Counted from the first letter of the stretch, positions 14,672 to 20,941 are shown. The stretch: 20,941 nucleotides of DNA from Candidatus Paceibacter normanii SCGC AAA255-P19 (GCA_000398025.1 ASKX01000011.1:1-20941); one strand, 5' to 3'. Numbers and translations are program-made. The notes: generated from the sequence alone by a model not told the origin.

Positions 14672-15103
14672 ATGTTCATAGGAGAATACCGACACACTAT
14701 TGATACTAAAAAAAGATTGGCTTTACCGGCTAAGTTCCGAAAAGAATTAGGCAAAACCGTTATTATCACTCGGGGCTTAGACAATTGTTTAATTGTTTAT
14801 CCTCAAAAAGAGTGGCAAGTGATGTCAGACAAGTTAGGAAAACTACCCTTAAGTCAAACTGAAGCTCGAGGCTTTGCCAGAGTTATGCTCTCTGGCGCCA
14901 TGGCCGTAGGACTGGACAGATTAGGAAGAATTCTTGTTCCAGAGTATTTAAAAGAATACGCCAATTTAAAAAAGAACGTAGTGGTCTGCGGATTATATAA
15001 TCGCTTGGAAATCTGGGATGCTCAAAGATGGAAAGTTTACGAGAAGAAAATGGAAAGAGGAGTAGAAGATTTGGCAGCTAAATTAAAAGAATTAGGAATT
15101 TAA
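14672..15103 (+). CDS. mraZ: Transcriptional regulator MraZ
   Basis: MraZ is the DNA-binding regulator that heads the division and cell-wall (dcw) cluster in many bacteria and represses its own operon. The 143-residue protein has the two expected SpoVT/AbrB-like halves, with IDTKKRLALPAKFR near 10-23 and GLDRLGRILVPEYL near 80-93. Both carry the D-x-K/L-x-R-x-x-x-P signature, and the first is preceded by the typical G-E-Y-R-H-T. A weak GGGGA lies 10 bases upstream of the ATG, inside the repeat array. Its TAA overlaps the rsmH ATG by one base (TAATG). Assignment is firm. Confidence 0.95.
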   Translation: MFIGEYRHTIDTKKRLALPAKFRKELGKTVIITRGLDNCLIVYPQKEWQVMSDKLGKLPLSQTEARGFARVMLSGAMAVGLDRLGRILVPEYLKEYANLKKNVVVCGLYNRLEIWDAQRWKVYEKKMERGVEDLAAKLKELGI

Positions 15104-16044
15104 TGCCTCACATTCCTGTTCTTCAAAAAGAAGCCATTGAGTACTTAGATCCAAAGCCGAATGAGAATTTCATTGATTGCACTGTAAATGGTGGAGGGCA
15201 TACATTAGCTATTTTAGAAAAAACTAAACCCGAAGGAAAAGTCTTGGGAATAGACTGGAGTCCGGAGATAATTAAGAATCTAGAATGTAGAATATCGAAT
15301 GCCGAAGCTTTAGCTGAGGCGAGAGAAGAAGCATTAGCTTCTTCGAACATAGAATTTAAAAATAGATTAATTCTAGTCTGCGATAACTTTGTCAATTTAG
15401 AAGAGATTGTAAAATCAGAAAACTTTAAGTCAGTCAAAGGGATTCTTTTCGACCTAGGGATATCCAGCTGGCATTTGGAAGAGTCGGGTAGGGGATTCAG
15501 CTTTCTGAAAAAAGAGCTGCTAGACATGAGGTATAACCCCCAGAATCCTTTAACAGCAGAAAAGATAGTAAATTATTGGTCAGCTCCAGAAATTGAAAAG
15601 ATTTTGAAAGAGTATGGCGAAGAAAGATGGGCCCGGCAAATTGCTAAAAACATTATAGAGTTTAGGAAGATTAAACCAATAAAAACAACTGTTCAGTTAG
15701 TGGAAATTATTAAGAAACCTATTCCCAGAAAATTCCAGCAAGGAAAAATCCACCCGGCCACCAAAACTTTCCAAGCCTTGAGAATAGCGGTTAATGACGA
15801 GCTAAACAATTTAGAAAAAGCCCTTCCTCAGGCTCTAAATATTTTAAAGCCGGGAGCGGGAGGAAGATTAGCGGTAATCTCTTTTCATTCTTTGGAAGAC
15901 AGAATTGTAAAAAATTTCTTCGCCAAAAAGGCCAAAGAAAATTTAATTAAGATATTAACTAAGAAACCCCTAACGCCGTCTCAAAAGGAAATTAAAATTA
16001 ATCCTCGCTCTAGATCAGCTAAGCTGCGAGCGAGCCAAATATGA
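15103..16044 (+). CDS. rsmH: 16S rRNA (cytosine-1402-N4)-methyltransferase
   Basis: RsmH (MraW) methylates C1402 of 16S rRNA using S-adenosylmethionine. The 313-residue protein shows HIPVLQKEAIEYL at the N-terminus, the SAM-binding region DCTVNGGGHTLAIL and VLGIDWSPE, FDLGISSWHLEESGRGFSF, and HPATKTFQALRIAVNDEL followed by GGRLAVISFHSLEDRIVK. All are diagnostic. Between residues about 61 and 85 there is an extra alanine/glutamate-rich segment (NAEALAEAREEALASSN) where relatives go straight from the D-x-x-P-E helix to the next strand. It looks like an in-frame insertion. The gene overlaps mraZ by one base and the FtsL-like gene by four (ATGA). Confidence 0.95.
   Translation: MPHIPVLQKEAIEYLDPKPNENFIDCTVNGGGHTLAILEKTKPEGKVLGIDWSPEIIKNLECRISNAEALAEAREEALASSNIEFKNRLILVCDNFVNLEEIVKSENFKSVKGILFDLGISSWHLEESGRGFSFLKKELLDMRYNPQNPLTAEKIVNYWSAPEIEKILKEYGEERWARQIAKNIIEFRKIKPIKTTVQLVEIIKKPIPRKFQQGKIHPATKTFQALRIAVNDELNNLEKALPQALNILKPGAGGRLAVISFHSLEDRIVKNFFAKKAKENLIKILTKKPLTPSQKEIKINPRSRSAKLRASQI
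15283..15357 (+). repeat. Probable in-frame insertion inside rsmH
   Basis: These bases encode the 25 extra residues of RsmH described above. The DNA holds an imperfect inverted repeat (GAAGCT near 15304 with AGCTTC near 15338) and short GAAT/TCGAA-type repeats. This is reminiscent of palindromic elements that insert in frame, as in Rickettsia. No second copy is seen in this window. Confidence 0.4.
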
Positions 16045-16346
16045 AAAAAAATTCCTTCCCTAAAAAGACCTTTTGGATTTTAACCTCTATTTCAATATTT
16101 TCTCTTTCGCTGGTTTATGTTTTACAAGTTAACGCCTATACTCGAGAGCTTTATCTAAACCAAAATTACGAAAAAAGTTTGGAAGTGCTCGCTCGAGAAA
16201 GTGAAACTTTAAAAATTGACTTCTCAAAGGCCGGCTCTTTGGTAAACATTGAAAGTTATCTCCAAAATCAAAATTTTGAAAAAGTAAAGCAGGTTAAATA
16301 TATTCAAATTTACTCGCCAGTAGCTCAAAAGCCATCAAGTCGATGA
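16041..16346 (+). CDS. FtsL/DivIC-like division protein
   Basis: This 101-residue single-pass protein sits between rsmH and ftsI, the position of ftsL in dcw clusters. A short basic N-terminus (KKNSFPKK) leads into one membrane helix, about 11-31 (FWILTSISIFSLSLVYVLQV). An extracytoplasmic part with coiled-coil-like heptads follows (ELYLNQNYEKSLEVLARESETLKIDF). FtsL is known to pair with FtsB and recruit the FtsI/FtsW septal synthase. Sequence identity of FtsL is always low, so the call rests on position, length and topology. Four-base ATGA overlaps on both sides couple it to rsmH and ftsI. Confidence 0.75.
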   Translation: MKKNSFPKKTFWILTSISIFSLSLVYVLQVNAYTRELYLNQNYEKSLEVLARESETLKIDFSKAGSLVNIESYLQNQNFEKVKQVKYIQIYSPVAQKPSSR

Positions 16347-17947
16347 AGTGGCGAATTAATTTAATTTTTATTTTTATTTTTCTGTTTTCGGCAGTGCTTG
16401 TGGGTAAGCTTTTTTTTATCCAAGTCCAGCAAGATGATCTTTACAAAGCCCTAGCTCAAGGACTGTACGTTCTTCCCAGCGAAAAACTGGAGGAAAGGGG
16501 AGAGATTTATTTTAAAAATGGCGAATCTTTGGCTATAAATTGGAACTGGCCTTTAGTCTTTGCTTCGCCTCCCAAGGTCGAAGAGCCAGAAAAGACCGCT
16601 GACATCTTAAGTGAAATCCTTAATTTAGATAAAAGTTTTATTTTAGAGAAACTTCAAGGAGAAAACTTGTATGCCTTGATTAAAAATAGACTAAATCAAG
16701 AAGAGTTAGAAGTTTTAAAAACTAAAAATTTAGATGGCGTTTATCTCGGCGAGGAACGCGGCAGATATTACCCTCAAGAAACATTAGCTTCTCAACTGGT
16801 AGGATTTTTAGGGGCTGGGGGTACTGGCCAATATGGCCTGGAAGAACGCTATGATGAAATTCTCCACGGCAGCAGCCAGGGAACCAATTTAACCTTAACC
16901 CTCGACTACGACATCCAATTTTTAGCTGAAAAATTGTTAGAAAAGGCCAAAGAGAACTTAGAGATTGAAGGAGGAGAAATTATAGTAGTGGACCCTTATT
17001 CTGGAAAAATCTTAGCCATGGCTAATTTCCCTAATTTTAATCCTAATCAATATAAAGAGTACGCTCTCAAAGAGGAATTAGAAATTTTCCAAAACGGAAT
17101 CACCCAAAAAATATTTGAGCCAGGTTCAGTTTTTAAACCAATTACTATGGCAGCTGCCTTAAATGAAGGAAAAATCACTCCCGAAACCGCCTATCTTGAC
17201 CCGGGAGTAGTAGAGTTTGACGGTTGGCCTATTTATAATTACGAACAAAGAATTTACCGAGGTGAAACAACCGCAGAAATAACCATGACCGAAGTCTTAG
17301 AGAAATCTGTTAATACGGGAGCGGTATTCGCCGAACAGCAGCTTGGCCGGGAACTTTTTTTTGAATACATTGAAAAATTTGGAATTTTTGAGCCAACCGG
17401 AATTGACCTCCAAGAAACCTGTCCGGAAAATAAAGAATTTCACGAAGGATGGGAACAAGGCCGGGAAATTAATTTTGCTACTGCCTCCTATGGTCAAGGG
17501 ATTGAAATGACCCCAATCCAACTAATCAGGGCTTATTCGGCCATTGCCAATGGCGGCAAATTGGTCACTCCTTATTTAGTGGAAAGCGAAAGAGAACCCC
17601 AAGAATCTCAACCTATCATTTCTCCCAAAACAGCCACTCAATTAACTGCTATGTTAATCAGCGTGGTTGAAAATGGTTATGCTAAAGCAGCCCGAATCCC
17701 AGGATATTATGTAGCTGGCAAAACCGGAACTGCCCAAGTTCCTGAAGGTGGGGGATACTCTGCTGAAAAAACAATTCAAACTTTTGTTGGGTTTGCTCCA
17801 GCTTTTGATCCCCAGTTTTTAATCTTGGTCAAGCTAAACAACCCTCAAACTAAAACTGCTGAATACTCAGCCGTACCAATTTTTCATACCTTGGCTGAAG
17901 ATATTATTCATCACTATCAAGTTCCGCCAGATTACCAAGTAGATTAA
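16343..17947 (+). CDS. ftsI: Division-type penicillin-binding protein (transpeptidase)
   Basis: FtsI/PBP2-type class B PBPs cross-link septal peptidoglycan. The 534-residue protein has an N-terminal membrane anchor (about 5-26), a PBP dimerisation-type region with ERGEIYFKNGESLA (51-64) and YYPQETLASQLVGFLG (142-157), then the transpeptidase domain. Its three active-site motifs are complete: S262-V-F-K265 in FEPGSVFK, S322-V-N324 in EKSVNTG, and K460-T-G in AGKTGTAQVP. No PASTA domain follows; the protein ends soon after the domain. Its place after rsmH and the FtsL-like gene supports the division role rather than elongation (MrdA). No SD; translation is coupled by overlap. Confidence 0.92.
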   Translation: MKWRINLIFIFIFLFSAVLVGKLFFIQVQQDDLYKALAQGLYVLPSEKLEERGEIYFKNGESLAINWNWPLVFASPPKVEEPEKTADILSEILNLDKSFILEKLQGENLYALIKNRLNQEELEVLKTKNLDGVYLGEERGRYYPQETLASQLVGFLGAGGTGQYGLEERYDEILHGSSQGTNLTLTLDYDIQFLAEKLLEKAKENLEIEGGEIIVVDPYSGKILAMANFPNFNPNQYKEYALKEELEIFQNGITQKIFEPGSVFKPITMAAALNEGKITPETAYLDPGVVEFDGWPIYNYEQRIYRGETTAEITMTEVLEKSVNTGAVFAEQQLGRELFFEYIEKFGIFEPTGIDLQETCPENKEFHEGWEQGREINFATASYGQGIEMTPIQLIRAYSAIANGGKLVTPYLVESEREPQESQPIISPKTATQLTAMLISVVENGYAKAARIPGYYVAGKTGTAQVPEGGGYSAEKTIQTFVGFAPAFDPQFLILVKLNNPQTKTAEYSAVPIFHTLAEDIIHHYQVPPDYQVD

Positions 17948-17948
17948 G

Positions 17949-18557
17949 ATGCTTAGCTTTATCTCTAAAATTAAATTTTCCTTAAAGAAGCCGAAGGTAA
18001 TTATTATTGCCAGCCAAGGACGCCAAGCAGCTAAAGAAGCTATTTTAAAAGTTTTGAGTGGCTATTTTAAGATTGGCGAAAACATTTTGATTTTCGATTC
18101 TGAATTAGAAGATATGGAAGAATTAAAATTCTTTATTAAAAAATCTTCTCTGCCTGTTTTGGTGATTACTCATCTCGGCGAGATCCCTTCAGATAAATAC
18201 TCTTTTGCTGGCAAAAAAAATGAAAGAATTCTCCAATTAGCTAAAATTATGCCAGATCGAGGATGTTTGGTTCTTAATTTTGATGACGAAACAGTCAGAG
18301 AAATAAAGGCTGAAACAGGCCTAAATGAGTTAACTTTCGGTTTTCAAGAAAGAGCCGATTTTAAGGCCACTGATATTAAGCTGAACGGCGGGACAAATTT
18401 TAAAATAAATTATAAAGGAACAATTGTGCCAGCTTGGCTTGATGGATTATTCGGCAAAGAGCAAATATACGCTGCCCTGGCCGCTACCTGTGTGGGGAAG
18501 ATTCTTGAATTAAATCTGGTGGAAATATCTCAGGCCCTGAAAAATTATAAAGCGTAA
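17949..18557 (+). CDS. Orphan Mur-ligase-like central domain, no P-loop
   Basis: This 202-residue protein starts one base after ftsI. Its middle resembles the ATPase core of MurE/MurF ligases: PVLVITHLGEIPSD, CLVLNFDDETVREI (the N-x-D-D strand), LTFGFQERADFKATDI, and GLFGKEQIYAALAATCVGKIL, the usual G-x-H-N-x-x-N-x-x-A-A helix but with a changed lead. The expected N-terminal substrate domain and C-terminal domain are absent, and the P-loop G-T-x-G-K-T is replaced by ASQGRQAAKEA. It is therefore unlikely to be an ATP-dependent ligase. It might be a decayed murF or murE remnant or a repurposed structural protein. The open frame with no internal stop argues for a maintained gene. There is no SD. 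Confidence 0.6.
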   Translation: MLSFISKIKFSLKKPKVIIIASQGRQAAKEAILKVLSGYFKIGENILIFDSELEDMEELKFFIKKSSLPVLVITHLGEIPSDKYSFAGKKNERILQLAKIMPDRGCLVLNFDDETVREIKAETGLNELTFGFQERADFKATDIKLNGGTNFKINYKGTIVPAWLDGLFGKEQIYAALAATCVGKILELNLVEISQALKNYKA

Positions 18558-18658
18558 CAAAATAGGGAGAATTTCGTCATCAACTGAGAGAGGCGAAGCC
18601 ACTTAAATGATATGTCGATAATGAAATTATTCTGGAACAGATATTTTATTGTTAAATT
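18558..18658 (+). other. Intergenic stretch with possible RNA structure
   Basis: The stretch has nested complementary segments: AATTTC (18570-18575) with GAAATT (18623-18628), TCAT (18577-18580) with ATGA (18607-18610), and an inner GGC-GAA-GCC hairpin (18592-18600). It matches no riboswitch or RNA family that I recognise. It leads into two terminator-like hairpins, so it could be a leader or small RNA. Confidence 0.3.
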
Positions 18659-18688
18659 AGCTGATCAAGGGACCAGCTGAGTTTTTTT
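18659..18688 (+). terminator. Terminator-like hairpin 1 before the zinc-ribbon gene
   Basis: AGCTG (18659-18663) pairs with CAGCT (18674-18678), extended inward by TC/GA after one mismatch, and is followed by a run of seven T residues. It probably ends the division-cluster transcript. Confidence 0.7.
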
Positions 18689-18714
18689 GTAAATTTAGAG
18701 GAATAAGAAAATTC

Positions 18715-18742
18715 AGCTGACCCCAAGGGATCAGCTCTTTTT
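18715..18742 (+). terminator. Terminator-like hairpin 2, a relative of hairpin 1
   Basis: AGCTGA (18715-18720) pairs with TCAGCT (18731-18736) around CCCCAAGGGA, and five T residues follow. It shares the AGCTGA arm and CAAGGGA loop with hairpin 1, 56 bases upstream. It lies only 31 bases before the next gene, so it could act as an attenuator. Confidence 0.6.
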
Positions 18743-18773
18743 GTAGCACCTTAACAACGAAAAAGGAGGAAGC

Positions 18774-18968
18774 GTGCCAAGTAGAACATGTACAGTATGC
18801 GGAACCAAGGTAGAGTTGCCCAAAAAAAAAGATGGAAAGGGATCGACTGAAGTAAAGTGTCCTTCTTGTGGAGCTAAAGCTCCCTTACGAATTAAGCTGC
18901 GCAATGGTAACGTGGCAGGACTTAAGGGATGTTTTGTAGGTATATCAAGATTCGTGAAAAGGCGGTAA
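18774..18968 (+). CDS. Small zinc-ribbon protein
   Basis: This 64-residue basic protein starts with GTG, fixed by a strong SD (AAAGGAGG) five bases upstream. Two CxxC pairs, C6/C9 (CTVCG) and C29/C32 (CPSCG), about 20 residues apart, form a classic zinc ribbon. The C-terminal half is basic, ending FVKRR, compatible with RNA or DNA binding. Such proteins are often ribosome- or transcription-associated, but nothing here identifies a partner. It is a single-gene unit between the tandem hairpins and its own terminator, upstream of tRNA-Glu. No family name is claimed. Confidence 0.7.
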   Translation: MPSRTCTVCGTKVELPKKKDGKGSTEVKCPSCGAKAPLRIKLRNGNVAGLKGCFVGISRFVKRR

Positions 18969-18982
18969 TTTTATTTTTCAGC

Positions 18983-19010
18983 GCCGTCCCACCCTGCGGG
19001 ACGGCTTTTT
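18983..19010 (+). terminator. Intrinsic terminator after the zinc-ribbon gene
   Basis: An 8-bp GC-rich perfect stem (GCCGTCCC, loop ACCCTGC, GGGACGGC) is followed by five T residues. Confidence 0.9.
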
Positions 19011-19025
19011 AATTAAGAACAAAGA

Positions 19026-19054
19026 TGGACAAAATCTCAATTTTATGATAAATT
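19026..19054 (+). promoter_or_regulatory. Candidate tRNA-Glu promoter
   Basis: TGGACA (19026-19031), a 17-base spacer and TAAATT (19049-19054) would start transcription about ten bases before the mature tRNA 5' end. The -10 is only a partial match. Confidence 0.4.
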
Positions 19055-19069
19055 AAAATACGAAATAAA

Positions 19070-19145
19070 GGCCCCATCGTCTAGCGGCTTAGGACGTCAG
19101 GTTCTCATCCTGATGACACCGGTTCAAATCCGGTTGGGGCCGCCA
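19070..19145 (+). tRNA. tRNA-Glu, anticodon CTC
   Basis: The full cloverleaf can be drawn by eye. The acceptor GGCCCCA pairs with TGGGGCC; the D arm lies in GTCTAGCGGCTTAGGAC; the anticodon stem TCAGG/CCTGA holds loop TTCTCAT with anticodon CTC; the T arm ACCGG/CCGGT has loop TTCAAAT. Discriminator G at 19142 and encoded CCA at 19143-19145 complete 76 bases. It decodes GAG. The last six bases (CCGCCA) also form the start of an 81-bp inverted repeat that bounds the neighbouring serine recombinase, and the recombinase frame on the - strand runs antisense through most of the tRNA. Confidence 0.95.
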
Positions 19146-20627
19146 TACGGGAAGTTTCGTATTATCTTGCGCCTCGCCGCTTCGCGGCTCGGCGCCGACT
19201 TTGCCCAAATTTCCGACTATTTTCCACGCAGAGCGTGGAAAATATTTTACGTTTTGGTCTGCCAAAACAAGGTTCGAGCCGACTTTTTTGAGGAAATCTC
19301 GCTTTTCCTCAGGGTTACTCCGCAAAGCCACGTTTTTAGCTTCATTTGAGGTTAAAATGAAAGATTTTGCCGGTTCGAGCCATGAGTACCCCTTTTTCTC
19401 AAAATCCCGTAATCTTTCTGAAATCTCAATCTTTTGGTTGAGGATTTTTTGTTTCTTTTGAGTATATTCTTCGCGGGAAATATCGTTATTCAGGTGTGCG
19501 TCCAAAAGCTTGTCTAACTTTTCATTACAATTCTCAATTTGAGATTTTAGATTTTGAGAAAAAGAAAAGTCGGCACGAGTTTTATCTTCTTTTTCTTTAT
19601 CTAATTCGGCAATCATTTTTTGAGCCCAGGAATTAGGCAAAGAAACTTTTTGAAGGATTTTAGAAATCTGTTCATCCAGCGATTCTTCCCTGACATATTT
19701 TTGAGAACAGGGGATACGCTTTTTAGTGCAATGATAATAATTATGGCCTTTCTGTGTTTCAGCGGTAACAGAGCAGCCGCATCCTCCGCATTTTAAGAGT
19801 CCTCGGAAAGCGTAAAATTTTCCATGTTGTTTGTGAGGCCGCGATTTTTCTTTCATTATCATTTGGACTTTATCAAAAAGTTTCTTTGTAATCATTGGCT
19901 TATGTTTTCCTTCGTAAAGTTCTCCTTTGTGTGTAAAAAGCCCAACGTAGAATTTATTCTGGAGCATTCTTTGAACAACAGCAACGCAAAATCCTTTTCT
20001 TTTTCTTTGGCTCACCAAACCCAGAGAAATTGATAATTTCTCTAAATCTTTCAGAGAATAATCGCCGGTAGCATAGAGTTCAAAAAGCTTTTTAACAAGA
20101 TGGAATTTTTTAGGATCTTTGACTATTGTGTGCGTTCTTAAATCATTCAAATAGCCGGTCGGAGCAATTCCTGGATATTCGCCTCGTCTTACTTTCTGCC
20201 GCAAGCCTCGTTTAACATTCTCTGAAAGATTATCTACATAATATTTTGACTGGCCAAAAGCAATATTGAGCATAAACTTTCCTTGAGGCGTTGGCTCAAA
20301 CCAAAAAGTAGGGAATTTTAGCGAAAGGATTTTTCCGGTATCTATCAAGTAAATAATTCTGCCGCCATCAACCGAATTTCTAGCTAATCTGTCCGGATGC
20401 CAGGCTAAAATTCCTTCAGCTTTATCTTTCTCAATTTGAGAAAGCATTTCATTAAAAATCGGTCTACCTGGATCTTTGGCAGTTTGTGATTCAATGAAAG
20501 TTTGAACGATATTCAAACCATCTTTTGTTGCGAACTCCTTGAGTTCAGCAATTTGAGCTTCAATAGACAAAATCTGTCTATCTGGCTCATCCGTTGATTT
20601 ACGAACGTAGAGAAAGAATTTGGTCAT
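19089..20627 (-). CDS. Large serine recombinase (site-specific integrase type)
   Basis: The 512-residue frame shows the large serine recombinase order. A resolvase-type catalytic domain (1-145) has nucleophile S11 in YVRKSTDE and D79-R80-L-A-R83 in HPDRLARN. A recombinase DNA-binding domain follows (about 150-265), then a zinc ribbon with C280, C283, C300 and C307, and a charged coiled-coil segment about 340-412. Such enzymes join two att sites through a phosphoserine link and integrate, excise or invert DNA. The ATG at 20627 has AAGGT upstream and a perfect TATAAT -10 (20640-20645). Residues after about 470 are encoded by the inverted repeat and the antisense strand of tRNA-Glu, so the final 40 are probably a read-through tail rather than a conserved domain. 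Core assignment firm. Confidence 0.9.
   Translation of the reverse strand: MTKFFLYVRKSTDEPDRQILSIEAQIAELKEFATKDGLNIVQTFIESQTAKDPGRPIFNEMLSQIEKDKAEGILAWHPDRLARNSVDGGRIIYLIDTGKILSLKFPTFWFEPTPQGKFMLNIAFGQSKYYVDNLSENVKRGLRQKVRRGEYPGIAPTGYLNDLRTHTIVKDPKKFHLVKKLFELYATGDYSLKDLEKLSISLGLVSQRKRKGFCVAVVQRMLQNKFYVGLFTHKGELYEGKHKPMITKKLFDKVQMIMKEKSRPHKQHGKFYAFRGLLKCGGCGCSVTAETQKGHNYYHCTKKRIPCSQKYVREESLDEQISKILQKVSLPNSWAQKMIAELDKEKEDKTRADFSFSQNLKSQIENCNEKLDKLLDAHLNNDISREEYTQKKQKILNQKIEISERLRDFEKKGYSWLEPAKSFILTSNEAKNVALRSNPEEKRDFLKKVGSNLVLADQNVKYFPRSAWKIVGNLGKVGAEPRSGEAQDNTKLPVWRPQPDLNRCHQDENLTS
19140..19220 (+). repeat. 81-bp inverted repeat, copy 1 (at tRNA-Glu 3' end)
   Basis: By direct base-by-base comparison, these 81 bases are the exact reverse complement of 20677-20757. 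The unit begins with the tRNA tail CCGCCA and contains a GC-rich hairpin (GCCGC-TTC-GCGGC with GCGCC/GGCGC outer arms). Beyond it the two copies stay similar for about 30 more bases but differ, including a hairpin at 19218-19244. It encodes part of the recombinase C-terminus on the - strand. Confidence 0.92.
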
Positions 20628-20639
20628 ATATTTACCTTA

Positions 20640-20645
20640 ATTATA
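20640..20645 (-). promoter_or_regulatory. -10 element of the recombinase
   Basis: A perfect TATAAT lies on the - strand 12 bases before the ATG at 20627, so the transcript would have a very short leader. No clear -35 is found at the proper distance; the GC-rich hairpin of the repeat flank lies there instead. Confidence 0.35.
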
Positions 20646-20676
20646 AAATTGTAAAATTTTTCCGCCCTGCGGGCGG

Positions 20677-20757
20677 ATAGTCGGAAATTTGGGCAAAGTC
20701 GGCGCCGAGCCGCGAAGCGGCGAGGCGCAAGATAATACGAAACTTCCCGTATGGCGG
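20677..20757 (-). repeat. 81-bp inverted repeat, copy 2 (upstream of the recombinase)
   Basis: This is the exact inverted copy of 19140-19220. Its outer edge (20758 onward) does not continue into a tRNA-Glu sequence: read on the - strand, the bases before CCGCCA are AGCAGCCC and show no T-arm pairing. With copy 1 it bounds a 1618-bp unit holding only the recombinase. Confidence 0.92.
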
Positions 20758-20941
20758 GGGCTGCTGGACGAAATCCGAACCTTTTTTCGCGAAAATCCTG
20801 ATGCCAATTTTTAATATTTTTTGCCTTGCTTCGCAAGGCAGTCAGGCGGGCAAAAATTCCTTCCCCCAAACCCCCTTTCTTTTTGCCCGCCTGCTTGGGC
20901 TTCACCCAGATTTTTTTCGGCGGGAATCTATCTTTTATATT
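20758..20941 (+). other. Hairpin-rich non-coding end of window
   Basis: No convincing gene is seen. TGCCTTGC-TTC-GCAAGGCA (20822-20840) is a perfect 8-bp hairpin. A 14-bp perfect inverted repeat, CAGGCGGGCAAAAA (20843-20856) with TTTTTGCCCGCCTG (20880-20893), encloses a 23-base loop with two runs of five C. A 93-residue open frame on the - strand crosses repeat copy 2 and these hairpins but has low-complexity basic content and no family signal, so I do not call it a gene. Confidence 0.5.

Noticed and set aside
19140..20757. CRISPR-like or attL/attR direct-repeat interpretation of the 81-bp repeats
   Set aside because: There are only two copies and they are in inverted orientation, so they are neither an array nor the direct repeats of a standard integrated element.
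20758..20803. Second tRNA fragment at the outer edge of repeat copy 2
   Set aside because: Read on the - strand, GGTTCGGATTTCGTCC looks T-arm-like, but no 5-bp stem with a 7-base loop or matching acceptor can be drawn.
20624..20905. 93-residue - strand ORF upstream of the recombinase
   Set aside because: It spans repeat copy 2 and hairpin-rich DNA, has low-complexity basic content and no family signal. It is most likely a by-product of repeat sequence.

Overview
The window looks like a chromosomal segment from an ultra-small bacterium of the Patescibacteria/Candidate Phyla Radiation (CPR), probably a Parcubacteria-type lineage. This is inferred from gene style, not from a marker search. Genes are compact and often overlap by ATGA or TAATG junctions. 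Many housekeeping genes have no Shine-Dalgarno (SD) sequence. The clp, fts and mur-like genes are AT-rich, and several small membrane proteins are of unknown function. Both TGA and TAG end genes, so the standard bacterial code is used and TGA is not reassigned.

Layout. (1) 1-2550: five + strand genes, namely the end of a SIMPL-domain protein, an HD phosphohydrolase, a HAD phosphatase, a DUF4258-like small protein and a small membrane protein. A hairpin terminator follows. (2) 2583-9391: full-length single-chain purL on the - strand, divergent from purM, followed by dapA-dapB under their own promoter. (3) 9475-12369: a small membrane protein and a membrane-anchored, degenerate Clp/Hsp100-type double AAA+ protein. 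(4) 12475-14464: purD and a PurN-like formyltransferase. (5) 14500-18557: a division and cell-wall (dcw) cluster, mraZ-rsmH-ftsL-like-ftsI-Mur-ligase-like fragment, headed by a striking 10-bp-phased repeat array. (6) 18558-19145: a structured leader, a small zinc-ribbon protein and tRNA-Glu(CTC). (7) 19140-20757: a large serine recombinase bounded by two perfect 81-bp inverted repeats, the first of which starts inside the tRNA 3' end. (8) 20758-20941: hairpin-rich DNA without a convincing gene.

Functionally, PurD, PurN, PurL and PurM are four consecutive enzymes of de novo purine synthesis (PRA to GAR to FGAR to FGAM to AIR). DapA and DapB are two consecutive steps of the diaminopimelate/lysine route that feeds peptidoglycan. 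The dcw genes use that wall material for division. Most pur and dap genes have strong AGGAGG ribosome binding sites and look richer in GC than the SD-less clp and fts genes around them, which suggests a different evolutionary history.

The most unusual items are the inverted-repeat-bounded recombinase whose reading frame runs antisense through tRNA-Glu, the Clp-like protein that has lost ATPase and pore residues, the phased operator array with DnaA-box matches before mraZ, and an orphan Mur-ligase core without a P-loop.
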